Position numbers and translations under genes: made by a program. The notes under the pieces are model-generated. The model ran no database searches and had not been told where the DNA came from. It saw nothing but the letters and a program-made list of their open reading frames with translations. A stretch of 19,287 nt of DNA from Parachlorella kessleri (taxonomy: Eukaryota > Chlorophyta > Trebouxiophyceae > Chlorellales > Chlorellaceae), in NCBI GenBank assembly GCA_001598975.1, contig BBXU01002870.1:1-19287 (forward strand), given 5' to 3'. How positions within the stretch are numbered: the stretch's first letter is position 1; each line of letters starts with the position of its first letter. Shown here piece after piece: positions 16,458-19,287 of this stretch.

Positions 16458-19202
16458 TCACCCCGCGGCTGTGGCCACGGTAGGGCCGCACTGCCCGCCC
16501 TCCTCTCCTGCCGCCGACGCCGCCGTGGCGGCAAACGCGCGGCAGGCCCGCTCCACGCTGCTGCCCTCAGCGCCCACCACAGCATGCCCAGCATGCCCAG
16601 CGGCGGGCGCAAATGCGCTGGCAGGCGGCGAGCCGGCGCCGGTGCTGGTGGGGCCTACCACGACAGCACGCCCAGCGGGCAAAGCAGGCACAGCGCCCGC
16701 CTGCTGGCGCAGCTCCGCCAGCATCTTGCCCAGGGTGAGCAGGATTTCGTCAAAGCTGGGGCGCGTGCGGGGGGCGTCAGACAGGCAGGCGTCGAAGAGG
16801 GCCTTGTAGGTGGGGGGGGCGCCCGGGGGCAGGGCCAGCTTCTGGCCCTGGGTGGCCACGCGGTACACAATCTGCGGGGGGGGAGGGAAGGTTATGCAAG
16901 CAGTTATGTAAACGGCTATGCGAAGCAGCTGGAAGAGCTTCACACGGGCGGCCGGCCGGCCGGCTGGCGGGGCGGGGCAGGGCGGGGCTCGGCGCCTCCC
17001 CAGATCAACCGCAGCACCCCTGCCGCAGCAGGTTGTTGGCGATCGTCGGGGCAGCCAGCAAGGCAGCAAAGGCAGAGCAAGGTGCCGTCGGCAAAGCCAT
17101 ACACTGGCTTACACACAAGCTGCCATGCACATGCGGGGCTGCAATGACAGAGGTGCAAGGTGACTGGGAGGGGCCGTAGAGCCGGGCCCCTCCCAGCAGT
17201 GACACTGTGCAAGCCGCGGCACGGGTGCATAACAGTTGTCTTGACTGCACTGCCATTGTAGCCGGGATGCCTGCCACCCCACCCAAGGGCAGAAGGCGGG
17301 GTCCCCCCTCACCACCAAGGCTACGGGTGACAGCACCGATGTGGCCGCACAGCGGAAGGGGCCACCAATGTTCAGCTCTGCAGCCTGTCCTCCTCCACTA
17401 ACCCGGGCAGACACACCGCACCCATGAGTGCCAACATCCCGACCCGTCCCATGATTCTGCTGGCTCCATGAAAGTTAAATATATGTAATGTAATGCAATA
17501 TAGTTCATGATCTGGGCGCGGCCACCCACCTGTGTCGCGCGTACGCCTCCCCAGGCGCGTCGGTGGCAGTAGAGCTCCCACAGCAACACGCCGAAGCTAT
17601 ACACGTCGGTGGTCTGCAGGGTTAGTCAGCAAGACACAAGGGTGACTCAAGAGGGAGGACGGTGTACAGCTCCCACAGCGGCACGCTGAAGCTGTGCACA
17701 TCGGTGGTGGTCTATGGACTAGTCAGTAAAGAGGGGTAAGCGTGGCTCACTGGTGATAAACATTGAATAAAAAAACAAAGCATCCATGTCAAAGTAACTC
17801 TACCCGAAAACTGAGCAACACTGCATGGGGTTGGCCAGCCTACTGCATGCGGTTGGCAGCACATGATCACACATGGGCAACGAACTACATGCAATTGCGC
17901 CAGTGGTCTGTGGATAGTGCAGGAGGCACACACACACCGCCTCGCCTTGCCCACAGCGCCGCCCTTGAGCATCCCTGTCAGCAGGTAACTCGCAGACGCG
18001 CCCCCCCCCCCCCCCCCTCAAAGAAACTCACCAAGTAAAAAGCGACAGGCCTCACCTTGTCCACAACGCCTTACGTAGCGTCCCTGTCAGCAAGTCACTC
18101 ATGCCGTGACTCAACCCCCACCCAAGCAAACACACAGGCCTGACCTTGTCCACGGCGCCGTCCTTGAGCATCCCTGTCAGCACCTGACTCACAGACGCTC
18201 CCCCCTCCCAAATGATAACTGAAAAAAAAACTCGCACAAAAAGACCGACAGGCCTCACCTTGTCCACGGCGCCGTCCTTGAGCGTCTCGGGCGGCATGTG
18301 GCTCACGGTGCCGATGCAGCCCGTCTCGGCGGGGGTGTCGGCCGACAGCACGCGGGCCAGACCGAAATCTCCCACCTGCAGAGGTGGGCGGTGGGTGGGC
18401 GGGTCCCATAACATTATGCAGTGGGTGGGTTGGCCGTTCCTATGTTGTGAATGGGTGGGTGGGTGGGTTACTCGTGGGGGGTGGGGGTGGGGGTGGGGCA
18501 TCAACCTACAGCCCTGACTCTGCAGTCTGCACGGTGTAGTGCATATCAAGTGTGGATCAACCTACACTCCTCCCCCGAGAACAAGCCAAAAGAACAAAGC
18601 GAAGAAACACCAGTATGCATGGTGGCCAGGGGCGCACCTGGGCCGTGAAGCGCCGCGCGTCCTTGGTGCTGCTGGAGAGGAGCACCTGCACAGCAGGCAC
18701 AGCGTGACACGTCAGCGCGCCTCGGGGCCGGGGCATGAGCACCGACAGGCTGGGGTGCAGGAATGCTGAGACACCAGCTGCAGGACCGCCCCCCCCCTCC
18801 CCCCCGCTGCCAGTGCTAGGCCTGTCAGCCAGCTGCTGGCAGCGGGCTCAGCATCGGGACTGCCGCACAGGCCACACAAATATTCTGTGCATCATGGTCT
18901 GCGAGATGCACACCGGTCTGCATCTGGCAGCAGTCAGTCCCTGCCCCGATACACGAGCAGCTCTCCAGGGCTTGGGCAATGGGCAATCTTCCCCCTGCCC
19001 CGCATCATCATATGAGCAAGGGCTCATACCCGCCAGGGGGTCCCAGGCGCGCATGGTGAAATGAGTGGAGCTTGGCTGGGCTGCCCCTGAGCCGGGGGCC
19101 CAGCCTGGCTCGCACACGCACAGCTGTATCCAATAACAGCCATACTCTAGTATTTTCACACTTCACCACAGGCCTGACTCACAGTGTTGCCGGTGAGGTC
19201 AC
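16458..19202 (-). CDS. Protein kinase (HGDLT-type algal kinase), 3' part of gene
   Basis: Five exons on the minus strand: 19183-19202, 18638-18685, 18259-18375, 17530-17613 and 16458-16871 (TGA), giving 227 complete codons after the first split codon. All junction phases agree. In order they give (G)DLTGNT and VLLSSSTKD of the catalytic loop, VGDFGLAR (Mg-binding DFG), the activation loop ending GTVSHMPPE, TTDVYSFGVLLWELYC (subdomain IX with its Asp), GQKLALP, and CLSDAPRTRPSFDEIL with the subdomain XI Arg. The domain is followed by about 75 Ala/Gly-rich residues. This is the Ser/Thr- or Tyr-like kinase type common in volvocine and related algae; no substrate can be named. The N-lobe (glycine loop, Lys, Glu) lies beyond the right edge. 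Odd points: Thr replaces the invariant catalytic-loop Asn, there is a 20-nt exon, and the final TGA sits inside a perfect donor sequence (GGGTGAGC), so a further 3' exon is possible. Confidence 0.8.
17663..17711 (-). repeat. Echo of the kinase DVYSFGVLLWELY exon in the preceding intron
   Basis: On the minus strand, ACCACCACC followed by codons for DVHSFSVPLWELY lies 98 bp upstream of the real exon start (17613). The last 39 bases match the real exon at 32 of 39 positions. The flanking intron also matches (TTACTGACTAG.CC.TAG against TTGCTGACTAACCCTGCAG). The echo keeps an open frame and an AG before it, but diverges right after the Tyr codon and has no good donor. Confidence 0.85.
17939..18283 (-). 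repeat. Tandem array echoing the kinase activation-loop exon end and donor
   Basis: The end of exon 18259-18375 (minus strand, coding TLKDGAVDK, then GTGAGGCCTGT) is repeated three times in the following intron. The equivalent exon-end positions are 18145, 18056 and 17946, with steps of 114, 89 and 110 bp. The nearest echo matches the real junction at 35 of 36 bases, with its donor changed to GTCAGG. The second keeps GTGAGG but has a diverged exon part. The third has GCGAGG. Each echo is preceded by TGCTGACAG, so each looks like a 28-29-nt exon with an acceptor. Confidence 0.88.
18001..18017. repeat. 17-nt poly(C) run
   Basis: Seventeen consecutive C on the plus strand lie between two units of the kinase-intron array. 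Shorter C runs occupy the same place in the neighbouring unit (about 18200-18208). Confidence 0.9.
18453..18498 (+). repeat. GGGT repeat and G-quadruplex-type G runs
   Basis: (GGGT)4 at 18453-18468 is followed by four G runs of 6, 5, 5 and 4 separated by single T at 18476-18498, inside a kinase intron. The G-rich strand is the template strand of the gene. Confidence 0.8.
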
Positions 19203-19287
19203 CTGGGGTCACAGTGCCGCCATGGCTTTCCCCACGGCTGCACTTTTTCGACTCTCCCCCCCCCCCTCTCTCTCTCACACACACCAA

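Noticed and set aside
16107..17147. A 346-aa plus-strand frame
   Set aside because: It is antisense to the kinase's last exon, whose minus-strand frame carries subdomain XI motifs.
1..19287. tRNA, rRNA, CRISPR, riboswitch, transposase or reverse transcriptase
   Set aside because: No supporting sequence was seen on either strand by reading; no covariance or profile search was possible.

Overview
The window looks like nuclear DNA of a green alga, most likely a chlorophycean (Chlamydomonadales/Sphaeropleales type). Genes are split into many short exons. Introns use GTGNGN donors and pyrimidine-rich GCAG acceptors. Conserved genes have GC-rich third codon positions, intergenic DNA is full of microsatellites, and a TGTAA motif (the chlorophycean poly(A) signal) lies 70 nt after one stop codon. 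No rRNA, tRNA, CRISPR, prokaryotic operon or recognisable transposon was seen. All exon models below were built by hand from reading-frame continuity, splice-site phase and family motifs.

Layout, left to right. (1) 277-1668, plus strand: the last three exons of a LARGE/B4GAT1-type glycosyltransferase (GT49) whose 5' part lies outside the window. (2) 2349-10312, minus strand: a tandem triplication of an F-box/leucine-rich-repeat gene with an approximately 3.0-3.2 kb repeat unit. All three copies keep the same four-exon plan with every intron in phase 0. The two right-hand copies are intact (442 and 436 aa). The left-hand copy has lost a splice acceptor and carries a 1-nt deletion and a 1-nt insertion, so it is a decaying pseudogene. 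Intergenic and 5' leader DNA were duplicated along with the genes. (3) 11117/11234-14039, plus strand: an S49-family serine protease (SppA/SohB-like signal peptide peptidase) in seven exons, with both catalytic residues present and one GC-AG intron. (4) 14040-16457: no convincing gene. The DNA is A+C-rich on the plus strand and carries an imperfect direct repeat; it is probably 3' untranslated DNA of the converging kinase gene. (5) 16458-19202, minus strand: the 3' half of a protein kinase of the algal HGDLT type, in five visible exons including a 20-nt microexon; its 5' part lies beyond the right edge.

The genes do not form a pathway. The most unusual structural signal is a set of partial tandem 'echoes' of exon-intron junctions lying 75-114 bp from the real junction. 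Three echo the end of the kinase activation-loop exon, one echoes the next kinase exon, one echoes the protease exon that carries the catalytic serine, and a weak one echoes the first supported protease exon. Other points of interest are the kinase's Thr at the normally invariant catalytic-loop Asn, the phase-supported GC-AG intron, and the independently expanded acidic linkers inside the F-box of the two intact F-box copies.
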